Part shown: piece after piece, positions 33,450 through 42,949 of the stretch
How positions within the stretch are numbered: the first letter of the stretch is position 1
Layout: the number at the start of each line of letters is the position of its first letter
Assembly: GCF_004792695.1 (NCBI RefSeq)
Contig: NZ_SRXU01000006.1
Location: forward strand, 276,856 to 340,855
Direction of reading: 5' to 3'
DNA: 64,000 nt
Source: Sphingomonas naasensis
GTDB taxonomy: Bacteria; Pseudomonadota; Alphaproteobacteria; Sphingomonadales; Sphingomonadaceae
Notes under the pieces: generated by a model
What the model was told of the DNA's origin: nothing
The model's database searches: none
The model's input: only the letters and a program-made list of their open reading frames with translations
Position numbers and translations under genes: made by a program

Positions 33450-33527
33450 CTGGTCGGGGCGACAGGATTCGAACCTGCGACCCCCACACCCCCAGTGTGA
33501 TGCGCTACCAGGCTGCGCTACGCCCCG
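33450..33527 (-). tRNA. tRNA-Pro (anticodon GGG)
   Basis: On the minus strand the gene folds as a cloverleaf: acceptor CGGGGCG/CGCCCCG, D stem GCGC/GCGC, anticodon stem TCACA/TGTGG with loop CTGGGGG (anticodon GGG), T stem GCAGG with TTCGAAT loop, and an encoded CCA. The variable loop reads GGGGTC, six bases by my count, one longer than usual. Confidence 0.95.
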
Positions 33528-33668
33528 ACCAAGGGTGCGCCCTCTATTCCGGTCCGGCGCGGGATGCAAGGCACTGTGACAATAGTTGCGCCGCTTTCTG
33601 TCGCATGTTAGCGCGCGCCGCTTGAACGGGGCCGTTCCGCGCCCCGCAATCCAGGCAACCGGAAACCC

Positions 33669-34010
33669 ATGTTCGCCACCCCAGCATATGCACAGGCCGC
33701 CGGCGCGGCATCGAGTGGAAGCAGCGCAGGCGCGATCGTTTCGCTGCTGCCGCTCGTCCTGATCTTCGTGGTCTTCTACTTCCTGATGATCCGTCCCCAG
33801 CAAAAGCGCATGAAGGCGCTGCAGGATTCGGTCGCCGCGGTGAAGAAGGGCGACACCGTCGTCACCGCCGGCGGGCTGATCGGCAAGGTCACCAAGGTCG
33901 ACGAGAGCGAGGTCGAGATCGAGCTGGGGACCAACACCAAGGTCCGCGCGATCAAGGCGACGCTCGCCGAAGTGCGCCCGCTCGGCAGCACCAAGCCCGC
34001 GAACGACTGA
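33669..34010 (+). CDS. yajC: preprotein translocase subunit YajC
   Basis: 113 residues. One membrane helix (GAIVSLLPLVLIFVVFYFLMI) followed by RPQQKRMKALQDSVAAVKKGDTVVTAGGLIGKVTKVDESEVEIEL, the YajC signature. It accompanies SecDF in the holo-translocon. First gene of the yajC-secD-secF operon; its TGA overlaps the secD ATG. Confidence 0.95.
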   Translation: MFATPAYAQAAGAASSGSSAGAIVSLLPLVLIFVVFYFLMIRPQQKRMKALQDSVAAVKKGDTVVTAGGLIGKVTKVDESEVEIELGTNTKVRAIKATLAEVRPLGSTKPAND

Positions 34011-35605
34011 TGCTCGATTTCCCGCGCTGGAAGGTTCTGACCATCTCGCTGTTCCTGGCGGTGATGGTCCTGCTTTCGATCCCGAGCCTCGTGCCCAAGA
34101 GCGTGCGCGAGACGTGGCCGTCGTGGATCCCGGCCAAGGCGATCAACTTCGGCCTCGATCTCGCCGGCGGCTCCTATCTGCTGCTCGAGGGCGATACCGC
34201 CGACGTCGCCAAATCGCGCATCGCGCAGATGGCCGATCAGGTGAAGGCCGAGATGCGCCGCGATCCGCGGATCGAGATCGGCGACGTCTCGGTGCAGGGC
34301 GGCAAGCTGAGCTTCATGGTCCGCGATCCGTCGAAGGTCGACGCGGTGCGCGAGCGGCTGCTGCCGATCACCGGCAGCGGCGTCGGCACCACCGGCCAGC
34401 GCGAATGGGACATCGCGGTCCGCGATTCGAGCCGCTTCGAGCTCACCCCCACCCAGGCCGGGCTCGACCAGGCGGTGCAAACCGCGATGGACGACGCCCG
34501 CGAAGTCGTCGAGCGCCGCATCAACGCGCTCGGCACGGTCGAGCCGACCGTGGTGCGCGAAGGCGACAATCGCATCGTCGTGCAGGTCCCGGGCCTCAAC
34601 GATCCGACCGCGCTCAAGAACCTGATCGGCAAGACCGCCAAGCTCGAGTTCCGACTGGTCGACACCACCGCCAATCCCGCCGATCTCGCGAGGGGCATCG
34701 CCCCCGCCGGTTCGGTGATCATGCCCTATGCCGAAGGCGGCGCCCCCGTCGCGGTGCAGCGGCAGGTGATGATCAGCGGCGACATGCTGGTCAACGCCTC
34801 GCAGACCTATGATCCGCAGACCGGCGCGCCCGGCGTCACGCTCCAGCTCGACGGCGCCGGCTCGCGTCGTTTCGCCAAGGTCACCCAGGAGAATTCGGGC
34901 AAGCCCTTCGCGATCATCGTCGACAACGTCGTGATCTCGGCGCCGCGCATCAACGAGCCGATCCTCGGCGGCAGCGCGGTGATCAACGGCGGCTTCACCG
35001 TCCAGAGCGCCAACGAGCTCGCCATCGCGCTGCGCTCGGGCAAGCTCAAGGTGCCGCTCAAGGTTGTCCAGGAATCGACCGTCAGCCCCGAGCTCGGCGC
35101 CGATTCGATCAAGGCGGGCGTCACCGCCTCGATCATCGCAGTGGTCGCGGTCATCGCCTTCATGATCCTGACCTATGGCCGATTCGGCATCTACGCGACG
35201 CTCGCGGTGGTCATCAACGTGCTGGTCATCATCGCGATGATGGGCCTGATCAGCGCGACGCTGACGCTGCCCGGCATCGCCGGCTTCGTGCTCACCATCG
35301 GTACCGCGGTCGACGCCAACGTGCTGATCAACGAACGCATCCGCGAGGAGCGGCGGCGCGGGCGCAGCGTGATGCAGTCGGTCGAGCTCGGCTACAAGGA
35401 AGCCAGCCGCACCATCTTCGAGGCCAATGTGACCCACGCCATCGCCGGCGTGATCATGCTGGTCCTCGGCTCGGGTCCGGTGCGCGGCTTCGCGGTGGTG
35501 CTGCTGTTCGGCATCGCCACCTCGGTGTTCACCGCCGTGGTGTTCACTCGCATGCTCGTCACGATCTGGTTGCGCCGTAACCGGCCGACCGAAATCCATA
35601 TTTAA
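34010..35605 (+). CDS. secD: protein translocase subunit SecD
   Basis: 531 residues. N-terminal membrane helix, FGLDLAGGSYLLLEGD motif, the large periplasmic domain with VVERRINALGTVEPTVVREGDNRIVVQVPGL, then five C-terminal helices with ESTVSPELGADSIKAG and GTAVDANVLINERIREE, both family signatures; the Asp in TAVDANV contributes to the proton path. It couples the proton motive force to protein export. Followed by secF after 14 bases. Confidence 0.98.
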   Translation: MLDFPRWKVLTISLFLAVMVLLSIPSLVPKSVRETWPSWIPAKAINFGLDLAGGSYLLLEGDTADVAKSRIAQMADQVKAEMRRDPRIEIGDVSVQGGKLSFMVRDPSKVDAVRERLLPITGSGVGTTGQREWDIAVRDSSRFELTPTQAGLDQAVQTAMDDAREVVERRINALGTVEPTVVREGDNRIVVQVPGLNDPTALKNLIGKTAKLEFRLVDTTANPADLARGIAPAGSVIMPYAEGGAPVAVQRQVMISGDMLVNASQTYDPQTGAPGVTLQLDGAGSRRFAKVTQENSGKPFAIIVDNVVISAPRINEPILGGSAVINGGFTVQSANELAIALRSGKLKVPLKVVQESTVSPELGADSIKAGVTASIIAVVAVIAFMILTYGRFGIYATLAVVINVLVIIAMMGLISATLTLPGIAGFVLTIGTAVDANVLINERIREERRRGRSVMQSVELGYKEASRTIFEANVTHAIAGVIMLVLGSGPVRGFAVVLLFGIATSVFTAVVFTRMLVTIWLRRNRPTEIHI

Positions 35606-35619
35606 GGGACGCCCGAACC

Positions 35620-36594
35620 ATGCGGCTCCTCAAGATCGTTCCGGACAACACCAATATCGGTTTCGTCCGCATCCGTTACATCGCCTTCGCGATCACGGCC
35701 CTGCTCACCATCGCCGCGATCGCGCTCGTCGCCACGCGCGGGCTCAACATGGGCGTCGACTTCGCCGGCGGCGTGTCGATCGAGGAGAAGTTCGCCTCGC
35801 CGCCAGCGCTCGACGAGGTCCGCGAGACCGTCAACCGGCTCGGCTTCGGCGAGGCCGCGCTCCAGCAATTGGGCGGCGCCAACACGATCACCATCCGCCT
35901 GCCGGTTCCCGAGACCAACGATGCCGACGCCACGAACAAGATGGTCGAGACGGTCAAGGCGGCGCTCGCCCAGCGCTTCCCGGGCGCCAGCTTCAGCACC
36001 TATTCGACGGTGTCGGGCAAGGTCTCGGGCGAGCTGATCCAGAACGGCATCCTCGCGGTGCTGCTCGCGATCATCGGCATCGCGATCTTCTCGTGGTTCC
36101 GCTACGAATGGCAGTTCGGCGTCTCGACCGCGGTCGCGATCATCCACGACGTGCTGATGACGCTGGGCTTCTTCGCGCTGTTCCGCGAGTTCTTCACCTT
36201 CGATCTCAACATCGTCGCCGCGGTGCTCACGATCATCGGCTATTCGATCAACGACAAGATGGTGATCGACGATCGTATCCGCGAGAATATGCGCAAATAC
36301 CGCAAGATGGCGATGGGCGACCTGATCGATCTCTCGGTGAACGAGACGCTGCCCCGCACCGTGATGACCTCGGTCACGATCATGCTCGCGCTCGCCGCGC
36401 TGCTGATCTGGGGCGGCCACGTGCTGCGCGGCTTCACCGCGGCGATGATGCTCGGCATCGTCGTCGGCACCTATTCGTCGATCTACGTCTCGTCGTCACT
36501 GCTGATCACGCTCGGCCTCAAGCCCGGCTTCCGCGAGGAACGCAAGGCGAGCGGCCCCGAGGGCGAGCGCGTCGCGCCGCGCGACCTGCCGTAA
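35620..36594 (+). CDS. secF: protein translocase subunit SecF
   Basis: 324 residues. Opening MRLLKIVPDNTNIGFVRIRYIAF, then NMGVDFAGGVSIE, VSGKVSGELIQNGILAVLLAIIGI, and IGYSINDKMVIDDRIRENMRKYRKM, the SecF counterpart of the SecD VDANV motif. Six membrane helices. Partner of SecD in the same complex. Confidence 0.98.
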   Translation: MRLLKIVPDNTNIGFVRIRYIAFAITALLTIAAIALVATRGLNMGVDFAGGVSIEEKFASPPALDEVRETVNRLGFGEAALQQLGGANTITIRLPVPETNDADATNKMVETVKAALAQRFPGASFSTYSTVSGKVSGELIQNGILAVLLAIIGIAIFSWFRYEWQFGVSTAVAIIHDVLMTLGFFALFREFFTFDLNIVAAVLTIIGYSINDKMVIDDRIRENMRKYRKMAMGDLIDLSVNETLPRTVMTSVTIMLALAALLIWGGHVLRGFTAAMMLGIVVGTYSSIYVSSSLLITLGLKPGFREERKASGPEGERVAPRDLP

Positions 36595-36595
36595 C

Positions 36596-36967
36596 ATGAA
36601 AGTCGAGCGCCGCAGCGCCGAGGGGCCGGTGATCGCCGGCTTCTCGAGCGGCGGGTTCAAGGTCGACGAAGGCGTCTACGGCGCGCTGCTGATCACCCCG
36701 AAGCGTGCCGATGGCTGGTCGCCGCCGCCGCTCGCCGAACTGACCGAAGCCGATCTCGCGCCCTTGTTGTCGCTCGATCCGCAGCCCGAATTCCTGCTGC
36801 TCGGCACCGGCGAGACGCTCGTCCGCCCGCCGCTCGCGCTGGTCAAGGCGCTCGCCGCGCGCGGCATCGGACTCGAGGCGATGGACAGCCGCGCCGCCGC
36901 GCGCGCCTGGGGCGTGCTGCGCGCCGAGCTGCGCTGGATCGCCGGCGCGCTCTACCCGCTAGGCTGA
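36596..36967 (+). CDS. Mth938-domain protein
   Basis: 123 residues. FSSGGFKVDEGVYGALLITPKRADGW and PEFLLLGTGETLVRPPLALVKALAARGIGLEAMDSRAAARAWGVLRAE match the Mth938/NDUFAF3-like fold (the RAAARTYNVL-type motif is conserved). Bacterial members commonly sit next to secDF, as here with one base between genes; function unknown. Confidence 0.85.
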   Translation: MKVERRSAEGPVIAGFSSGGFKVDEGVYGALLITPKRADGWSPPPLAELTEADLAPLLSLDPQPEFLLLGTGETLVRPPLALVKALAARGIGLEAMDSRAAARAWGVLRAELRWIAGALYPLG

Positions 36968-36978
36968 GGACGAGGATC

Positions 36979-37632
36979 ATGCAGCAACTCGACGGCCTCA
37001 GCCTCGCGCCCTTGTCGGGCGGCGCACCGAAGCAGCTGGTGGTGCTGCTCCATGGCTATGGCTCGAACGGCGCCGATCTGATTTCGCTCGCGCCGGCGTG
37101 GCGACAGCTCCTGCCAGATGCGCTGTTCGTCGCCCCCAATGCGCCCGAGCGCTGCTATGGCGCGCCGGGCGGCTATCAATGGTGGGCGCTCCACGATCTC
37201 GGCCGCCCCGCGCTCGCCGCGGGCGCGCGTCACGCCGCGCCGGTGCTCGACGCGTATCTCGACGCCCTGCTCGCCGAGCACGGCCTCGACGCGAGCAAGA
37301 TGGTGCTGGTCGGCTTCAGCCAGGGCACGATGATGGCGCTCCATGTCGGACCACGCCGCGAACGCGCGGTCGCCGGCATTCTCGGCTATTCGGGGATGAT
37401 CGCCGGCCCGTCGCTCGACCCGGCCGAGGTCCGCAGCAAACCGCCGGTGCTGCTGATCCGTGGCGATGCCGACGGCATCGTCCCGCTCAGCGCCTATCAC
37501 CATGCCTATGCCGAGCTGGAGCGTCACGGCATCCCGCTCGAAGGGCATATCTCGCGCGGCCTCGGCCATGGCGTCGATCCCGCCGGCATCGAGCTGGGCG
37601 CGAAGTTCGTGAAGCGGGTGCTGGGCACCTAA
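36979..37632 (+). CDS. phospholipase/carboxylesterase family hydrolase
   Basis: 217 residues. Alpha/beta hydrolase with LVVLLHGYGSNGADLISL, nucleophile elbow GFSQGTMMAL, catalytic Asp in LLIRGDADGIVPLSAY and His in GLGHGVDP. It is the acyl-protein-thioesterase-like family; natural substrate unknown. It follows the Mth938 gene by 11 bases, probably in the sec operon. Confidence 0.9.
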   Translation: MQQLDGLSLAPLSGGAPKQLVVLLHGYGSNGADLISLAPAWRQLLPDALFVAPNAPERCYGAPGGYQWWALHDLGRPALAAGARHAAPVLDAYLDALLAEHGLDASKMVLVGFSQGTMMALHVGPRRERAVAGILGYSGMIAGPSLDPAEVRSKPPVLLIRGDADGIVPLSAYHHAYAELERHGIPLEGHISRGLGHGVDPAGIELGAKFVKRVLGT

Positions 37633-37633
37633 A

Positions 37634-37752
37634 TCCTCCCCCGCCAGGGGGAGGTGTCAGGCGCAGCCTGACGGAGGGGGAGGAATCACTGCGTGCGGTG
37701 AGTCCTCCCCCTCCGTCGCCTTCGGCGCCACCTCCCCCTGGCGGGGGAGGAT
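37634..37752. repeat. modular palindromic intergenic repeat (copy 1)
   Basis: TCCTCCCCCGCCAGGGGGAGG and its mirror at the right end enclose two inner hairpin modules (CAGGCGCAGCCTG and CGCCTTCGGCG) each next to CGGAGGGGG or its complement. Lies between convergent genes. Confidence 0.8.
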
Positions 37753-37754
37753 AC

Positions 37755-38981
37755 TTAAAGCCCCGCCCAATCTACCGGCGCATGCCGGTCGAGGAAGCGC
37801 GACTGGTCGGCGAGCGGGTATTTCAGCCCTGTCGCGCAGTTGAACAGCACAACCTTCTCCTCGGCATCGGCAAGCCCGGACGCCAGCGCATCGCGATACG
37901 CCGCCAGCGTCGCCCCGCCCTCGGGGCAGAGCAGCAGCCCATCCTTCTTGCCGGCATCCTCGACCGCCTGAACCAGCGCCGCGTCGCTCACCGCCAGCGC
38001 CTTGCCGCCGCTCGCGCGCACCGCGTCGAGGATCAGGAAGTCGCCCACCGCTTGCGGCACGCGGATCCCCGCCGCGACGGTGTGCGCATCCTCCCAGCGC
38101 ACCGCGTGGCGCTCGCCGGCATCGAACGCGCGGACGATCGGCGCGCAGCCCTCGGCCTGCACTGCGTACATTCGCGGCCGCTTGCTGCCGATCCAGCCGA
38201 GCGCCTCCATTTCGTCGAACGCCTTCCACATCCCGATCAGCCCGGTGCCGCCGCCGGTGGGATAGAAGATCGCGTCGGGCAGCTCCCAGCCGAGCTGCTC
38301 GGCGAGCTCGAGCCCCATCGTCTTCTTGCCTTCGATCCGGTATGGCTCCTTGAGCGTCGACAGGTCGAACCAGCCGCGCGCTTCCTTGCCCGCGCCGACC
38401 AGCTTGCCGCAATCGTCGATCAGCCCGTTGACCCGGTAGACCCGCGCGCCCTGCGCGGCGATCTCGCGCACGTTGATCTCGGGGGTGTCGTCGGGGCAGA
38501 AGATCACTGCCTCGATCCCGGCGAGCGCCGCATAGGCGGCGGCGGCCGCGCCGGCATTGCCGTTGGTCGGCATCGCGATCGTGGTGATGCGGAGCTCCTT
38601 CGCCATCGCGATCGCCATCACCAGCCCGCGCGCCTTGAACGAACCCGTCGGCAGCCGTCCCTCGTCCTTGACCCAGACATTGCCCCGCTCCCTTTCGAGC
38701 GGGACGATCGGCGTCGCGGTCTCGCCGAGGCTGACGATGTTGGCGGTCTGCCGCACCGGGAGCAGCTCGCGATATTTCCACAGATCCGCCGGCCGCGCGG
38801 CGAGCATCTCCGGGGTCAGCGCAGCCTTCACGCCTTCGAGATCGTACCGCACCAGCAGCGGCCGCCCGACGCGCGACAGGCCGTGGAGCTGGTCGGCCTC
38901 GTAGCGTTCGCCGGTCATCGCGCATTCGAGATGGCTGACGAAGGTGGGGCGATCGGTGGTGAGATTGTCGTTATGGGGCAT
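37755..38981 (-). CDS. thrC: threonine synthase
   Basis: 408 residues. PLP fold-type II enzyme converting O-phosphohomoserine to threonine. The PLP lysine is in LPTGSFKARGLVMAI, the phosphate-binding loop in MPTNGNAGAAAAAY and IFYPTGGGTGLIGMW; the N-terminal zinc-ribbon-like region (SHLECAMTGERYEADQLHGLSR) is typical of the longer class. Standing alone rather than with hom/thrB. Confidence 0.9.
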   Translation of the reverse strand: MPHNDNLTTDRPTFVSHLECAMTGERYEADQLHGLSRVGRPLLVRYDLEGVKAALTPEMLAARPADLWKYRELLPVRQTANIVSLGETATPIVPLERERGNVWVKDEGRLPTGSFKARGLVMAIAMAKELRITTIAMPTNGNAGAAAAAYAALAGIEAVIFCPDDTPEINVREIAAQGARVYRVNGLIDDCGKLVGAGKEARGWFDLSTLKEPYRIEGKKTMGLELAEQLGWELPDAIFYPTGGGTGLIGMWKAFDEMEALGWIGSKRPRMYAVQAEGCAPIVRAFDAGERHAVRWEDAHTVAAGIRVPQAVGDFLILDAVRASGGKALAVSDAALVQAVEDAGKKDGLLLCPEGGATLAAYRDALASGLADAEEKVVLFNCATGLKYPLADQSRFLDRHAPVDWAGL

Positions 38982-39017
38982 GGCCGTGGCTCTGCCTTAA
39001 AGCCGTAGCGCAAATCA

Positions 39018-39152
39018 AATCCTCCCTCGCGAAGCGGGGGAGGTGGCGCCGAAGGCGACGGAGGGGGTCTCTCCGCAAAGGCATCGCTTGAGGAGACGCC
39101 CCCTCCGTCATGCTGCGCATGCCACCTCCCCCGCTAAAGCGAGGGAGGATTT
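39018..39152. repeat. modular palindromic intergenic repeat (copy 2)
   Basis: Outer arms TCCTCCCTCGCGAAGCGGGG and CCCGCTAAAGCGAGGGAGGA; inner modules CGCCGAAGGCG and CATGCTGCGCATG, different from each other. Lies between two minus-strand genes. Confidence 0.85.
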
Positions 39153-39158
39153 GATCCA

Positions 39159-40004
39159 TTACCGCCCCGGCCACGCCAACTCCGCCATCACCGGAAAGTG
39201 ATCCGAGGTCTGCACCTCGCCCCGATGATCGGTGATCGTCTCCACGCGCTTCGCCGTGAAGCCGCGCGTGAAGATCCAGTCGATCCTCTTGTCGGCCTTG
39301 CCGGTGAAGGCGTGGAAGGTCTCCTCGGGCCCCAGCTTCGCCGGCGCCGCCGCGCGCGCATCGACCAGCCTGGTCGCGAGCAGCTTGTGCGCCTCGCTAC
39401 CGGGCGTGGTGTTGAAGTCGCCGGTCAGCACCACCGGCAGCTTTCCGGCCATCGCCTCGATTCGCTTGAGGATCAGCGCCGCGCCCTTGGTGCGCGCGCC
39501 CTCGTCCTCGTCGCGATAAGGAAGATGGGTGTTGAAGGCATAGAAACGCCGCTTGCCATCGATCGTCTCGAACAGCCCCCAGGTCACCATCCGCGGCAGC
39601 GGATGCCCCCAGGTGATGCTGCCCACCACTTCAGGCGTGTCGGACAGCCAGAACTGGCCCGATTCGACCAGCTTGAGCCGGTCGGTCCGGTAGAAAACGC
39701 CCATATGCTCGTCGTCATGCCCACCGCGGCGATCGGTGCCGAACCAGGCATAGCCGTTCAGCTTTTCGACCAGATAATCGCCCTGGACCTTGAGCAGCTC
39801 CTGCGTTCCGAACAGATCGGGCGCGGCCTTGCGGAGCATCGCGACGGTCACGTCGCGGCGCTTGCTCCACGCATTCGCGCCGTCCTTCTCGTTGGCATAG
39901 CGGATGTTGAAGCTCATCACCTTGAGCGGCGCCTGCGCCATCGCCGGTCCGCCCGCGCACAGCAGCGCCGCCAGCATCGCCCGCAGCAACATCCTGATCG
40001 TCAT
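39159..40004 (-). CDS. exported endonuclease/exonuclease/phosphatase family protein
   Basis: 281 residues with signal peptide [27 protein letters not shown]-fold motifs: [22 protein letters not shown] (metal-binding Glu), [43 protein letters not shown] and [12 protein letters not shown] periplasmic or secreted phosphodiesterase acting on nucleic acid, lipid or sugar phosphates; substrate unclear. Confidence 0.85.
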   Translation of the reverse strand: MTIRMLLRAMLAALLCAGGPAMAQAPLKVMSFNIRYANEKDGANAWSKRRDVTVAMLRKAAPDLFGTQELLKVQGDYLVEKLNGYAWFGTDRRGGHDDEHMGVFYRTDRLKLVESGQFWLSDTPEVVGSITWGHPLPRMVTWGLFETIDGKRRFYAFNTHLPYRDEDEGARTKGAALILKRIEAMAGKLPVVLTGDFNTTPGSEAHKLLATRLVDARAAAPAKLGPEETFHAFTGKADKRIDWIFTRGFTAKRVETITDHRGEVQTSDHFPVMAELAWPGR

Positions 40005-40101
40005 CTCGCTCTCCCTTTTCGCGCCTTCGCGTAGGCCAGAAGATTGTTTCGCTGGCGTTGCCCCTTTGCGGCGGCGCGCGGCCATCCCATATCCGCGGCA
40101 T

Positions 40102-40656
40102 ATGAGCGAAAACAGCAATGCGTGGCACGGCACGACAATCCTCTCCGTGCGCAAATCGGGCAAGGTGGTCATCGCGGGCGACGGGCAGGTCTCGGCGGGC
40201 AACACCGTGATGAAACCCAATGCGCGCAAGGTCCGCCCGCTCGGTGACGGCAAGGTCATCGCCGGTTTCGCCGGCGCGACCGCCGACGCCTTCACCTTGT
40301 TCGAGCGGCTCGAGGCCAAGCTCGAACGCCATCAGGGCCAGCTGCTCCGCGCCGCGGTCGAGCTCGCCAAGGACTGGCGCACCGACAAATATCTCCGCAA
40401 CCTCGAGGCGATGCTGATCGTCGCGGACAAGGACGTGACTTTGGTGGTCACCGGCAACGGTGACGTGCTCGAGCCCGAGGGCGGCGTCGCCGCAATCGGT
40501 TCGGGGGGCAATTTCGCGCTCGCCGCAGCGCGCGCGCTGGTCGATTACGAGACCGATGCCGAAAAGATCGCGCGGGCCGCGATGAAGATCGCCGGTGAGC
40601 TCTGCGTCTACACCAATGACCGGCTGACCGTGGAGACGCTGGACAGCGCCACCTAG
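40102..40656 (+). CDS. hslV: ATP-dependent protease subunit HslV
   Basis: 184 residues. Catalytic N-terminal Thr is Thr11 after an [10 protein letters not shown] propeptide ([30 protein letters not shown]). [32 protein letters not shown] and [33 protein letters not shown] are family signatures. The stop codon TAG is the first three bases of an inverted-repeat element. Its partner hslU lies 2.3 kb away, beyond lysE and an oxidase gene. Confidence 0.97.
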   Translation: MSENSNAWHGTTILSVRKSGKVVIAGDGQVSAGNTVMKPNARKVRPLGDGKVIAGFAGATADAFTLFERLEAKLERHQGQLLRAAVELAKDWRTDKYLRNLEAMLIVADKDVTLVVTGNGDVLEPEGGVAAIGSGGNFALAAARALVDYETDAEKIARAAMKIAGELCVYTNDRLTVETLDSAT

Positions 40657-40934
40657 GGTCCGTACGCAATACCCACAACGGCCGGGATCGCCCGGAGACG
40701 TGCGCTGGCAAGGAAGCTCGCGCAGCGCGGGCTGGCGGCCCGGGCAAGCGGGCTGACGCAGTCCAGCGTGCGTCTCCGGGCGACCGCGCAGCGGCGGGCC
40801 GCTTTTGGCGCACAGCCACGTCACGAGCCAAGTCCTTGGGGTCACGATGACACCGCATCGCTCCCTCCTCGTTCCTCCCCGTGCGCCAAAATCGGCTCCG
40901 TCACGACCATTGCGGGTATTGCGTACGGACCCTA
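40654..40934. mobile_element. 281-bp element with terminal inverted repeats (MITE-like)
   Basis: The ends TAGGGTCCGTACGCAATACC and, on the opposite strand, the same 21 bases plus CGCAATGG form about 29-bp inverted repeats with three mismatches. Inside, CGCCCGGAGACGTGCGCTGG (40689 on) is mirrored by CCAGCGTGCGTCTCCGGGCG, giving a nested stem. No open frame of note. The leftmost TAG ends hslV and the rightmost CTA ends lysE. Could be a non-autonomous element or a large bidirectional terminator. No target duplication could be defined. Confidence 0.6.
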
Positions 40935-41564
40935 GCGCCGCGCCTCGACCGCCATCCGTACCGCGAGCCCGGCGAGCACCGTTCCCATCAGCCAGCGCTG
41001 GACGGTCGCCCAGCCGGGCCGCTCGGTCAGGAAGCGCGCGATCGACGCCGCCGACACGGCGATCGCAGCGTTGACGCACAGGCTGATGACGATCTGGGCC
41101 GACCCCAGCACCAGCGACTGGCCGAGCACGCTGCCGCGCGCCGGATCGAGGAATTGCGGCAGCAGCGACAGATACATCACGGCGATCTTCGGATTGAGCA
41201 AATTGGTGACGAACCCCATCGCGAACAACCGCGCCGGGCCGTCGGCGGGAAGCGTCCGCACCTCGAACGCCGAGCGCCCGCCGGGCCGCAGCGCCTGCCA
41301 TGCCAGCCACAGCAGATAGGCCGCGCCGGCGAAGCGGATCGCGTCATAGGCGTAGGGCACGGCGAGCAGCAGCGCAGTGATCCCGAACGCCGCGCACAGC
41401 ATGTAGAAGACGAAGCCCAGCGCCACGCCGCCGAGCGAGATCAGCCCGGCGGTGCGCCCTTGGCAGATCGAGCGCGAGATCAGATAGACCATGTTCGGCC
41501 CCGGGGTCAGGACCATGCCGAGCGCGACGAGCGCGAATGCGAGCAGGCTGTTTGGATCGGGCAT
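40932..41564 (-). CDS. LysE family translocator
   Basis: 210 residues from MPDPNSLLAFALVALGMVLTPGPNMVYLISRSICQGRTAG, which carries the LysE/RhtB signature TPGPNM. Six membrane helices; GFVTNLLNPKIAVMYLSLLPQF is the second family motif. Such proteins export amino acids or derivatives. GGGAGA upstream supports this ATG over one 75 bases earlier. Its stop lies in the inverted-repeat element. Confidence 0.9.
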   Translation of the reverse strand: MPDPNSLLAFALVALGMVLTPGPNMVYLISRSICQGRTAGLISLGGVALGFVFYMLCAAFGITALLLAVPYAYDAIRFAGAAYLLWLAWQALRPGGRSAFEVRTLPADGPARLFAMGFVTNLLNPKIAVMYLSLLPQFLDPARGSVLGQSLVLGSAQIVISLCVNAAIAVSAASIARFLTERPGWATVQRWLMGTVLAGLAVRMAVEARR

Positions 41565-41784
41565 CGGGCATTCTCCCTGTTTGGCGAGATGCCCAGACGC
41601 GCGGCGGTGCGACGGCGCGGCTCCCCGATGGTTGCCCATCTTCAGCGTCAGTCACGCGCGCCCGAAAACCGGCTAGGCCGATCCGGGCACCGCGTAAAGA
41701 CGCCCTGCGAGCCATGAGCTTTGCTCATCGCTCCCACAAAGCAATCGAGGTTGCGCGCAGGGGCCGGGACCTTACCCTGCCGGC

Positions 41785-42891
41785 ATGCACCTTGCCCGCC
41801 GCCAGCTGATCGCCGCCGCCCCCGTGCTCGCGCTGCCGGCGTGCCAGCCGCCCCGGCCGCAGACGATCGCGGCGAGGCCCGCCTGCCTGCCGCCGGCGAA
41901 CATCTCCGCTTCCCGGGTGATCCGCACCCTCGCCGGCCTGCGCCCCTATCGCGCGGCGGGCTTCGTCGTCCGCGCCGAGCCGTTCGGGGGGAAGCGCCTC
42001 GTCCATAACTACGGCCATGGCGGCGCCGGCATCACGCTGAGCTGGGGCACTTCGCGCCTCGCCGTCGATCTCGGCCTGCCCGGCCATGGCGGCCCGGTCG
42101 CGGTGATCGGATCGGGCATCGTCGGGCTCACCACGGCGCGGCTGGTGCAGGAAGCGGGCTTCGCGGTCACGCTCTACGCCGCCCAGCTCCCGCCGCACAC
42201 CACCTCGAACATCGCTGGCGGCCAATGGCACCCCGCCAGCCTCTACGACCCCGATCAGGTCACGCCCGAATGGATCGCCCAGTTCGAGGCGGCGATGGAC
42301 TATAGCTGGCGCCGCTTTCAGATCATGACCGGCGACGAATATGGCATCCGCTGGCTGCCAACCTATCTGCAGATGCGCGACGATCCGGCGGAAGACCCCG
42401 GGCCCGATCTCGCCAATCGCTACGAGACCGATGTCACGATCCTCGGCCCCGGCGCGCATCCCTTCCCGGTCGCGCGGGTGCGGCGCTTCACCACCATGTA
42501 TGCCGAGACAGGCCATCTGCTCCGCCAGCTGATGCGCGACGTCCAGCTCGCCGGCGGCAAGTTCGCGGTCCGCGCTTTCGCCAGCCCCGCCGAGCTCGCC
42601 ACGCTGCCCGAGCCGCTGATCTTCAATTGCACCGGGCTCGGCGCGGGCAAGCTGTTCGGCGACAGCCAGATCGAGCCGGTGCGCGGCCAGCTCGCGGTGG
42701 TGCTGCCCCAGCCCGGGCTCGACTACGCCTTTGCCGGCCGGATGGGCTATATGTTCCCGCGCGGCGACGGCATCATCTGCGGCGGCACCTTCGAACATGG
42801 CGAATGGGACGCCACGCCGGACCCGCAGGCCATCGCCCGGATCATCGCGAAGCAGCAGGCCTTCTTCGCCGGCTTCCGCTGCACCGCTTGA
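41785..42891 (+). CDS. D-amino-acid-oxidase-like flavoprotein with permuted motif order
   Basis: 368 residues. [20 protein letters not shown] resembles a Tat or lipoprotein leader. The FAD dinucleotide motif VIGSGIVGL begins at 108, and NIAGGQWHP and [13 protein letters not shown] follow. The DAO C-terminal block GLRPYR (51-56) and [16 protein letters not shown] (73-88) here stands before the FAD motif, while the protein ends at [13 protein letters not shown]...FFAGFRCTA, where that block would be expected. Probably an exported D-amino-acid or D-aspartate type oxidase, circularly permuted. Confidence 0.8.
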   Translation: MHLARRQLIAAAPVLALPACQPPRPQTIAARPACLPPANISASRVIRTLAGLRPYRAAGFVVRAEPFGGKRLVHNYGHGGAGITLSWGTSRLAVDLGLPGHGGPVAVIGSGIVGLTTARLVQEAGFAVTLYAAQLPPHTTSNIAGGQWHPASLYDPDQVTPEWIAQFEAAMDYSWRRFQIMTGDEYGIRWLPTYLQMRDDPAEDPGPDLANRYETDVTILGPGAHPFPVARVRRFTTMYAETGHLLRQLMRDVQLAGGKFAVRAFASPAELATLPEPLIFNCTGLGAGKLFGDSQIEPVRGQLAVVLPQPGLDYAFAGRMGYMFPRGDGIICGGTFEHGEWDATPDPQAIARIIAKQQAFFAGFRCTA

Positions 42892-42949
42892 AGCCGCGGC
42901 CTCGCCCCCACATCTAGGGCGAAACGAACCACGGAAAACACTCCCCCAC

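Noticed and set aside
33450..33527. tRNA gene end as an integration site of an island
   Set aside because: No direct repeat of the tRNA 3' end and no integrase gene were seen, although the type III locus lies nearby.
37634..37752. Regularly repeated GC-rich units considered as a CRISPR array
   Set aside because: Copies are scattered singly between genes, are palindromic with variable inner modules, and have no spacers or cas genes.
40654..40934. Calling the inverted-repeat element an insertion sequence
   Set aside because: Too short and without a transposase frame; only a non-autonomous element or terminator can be argued.
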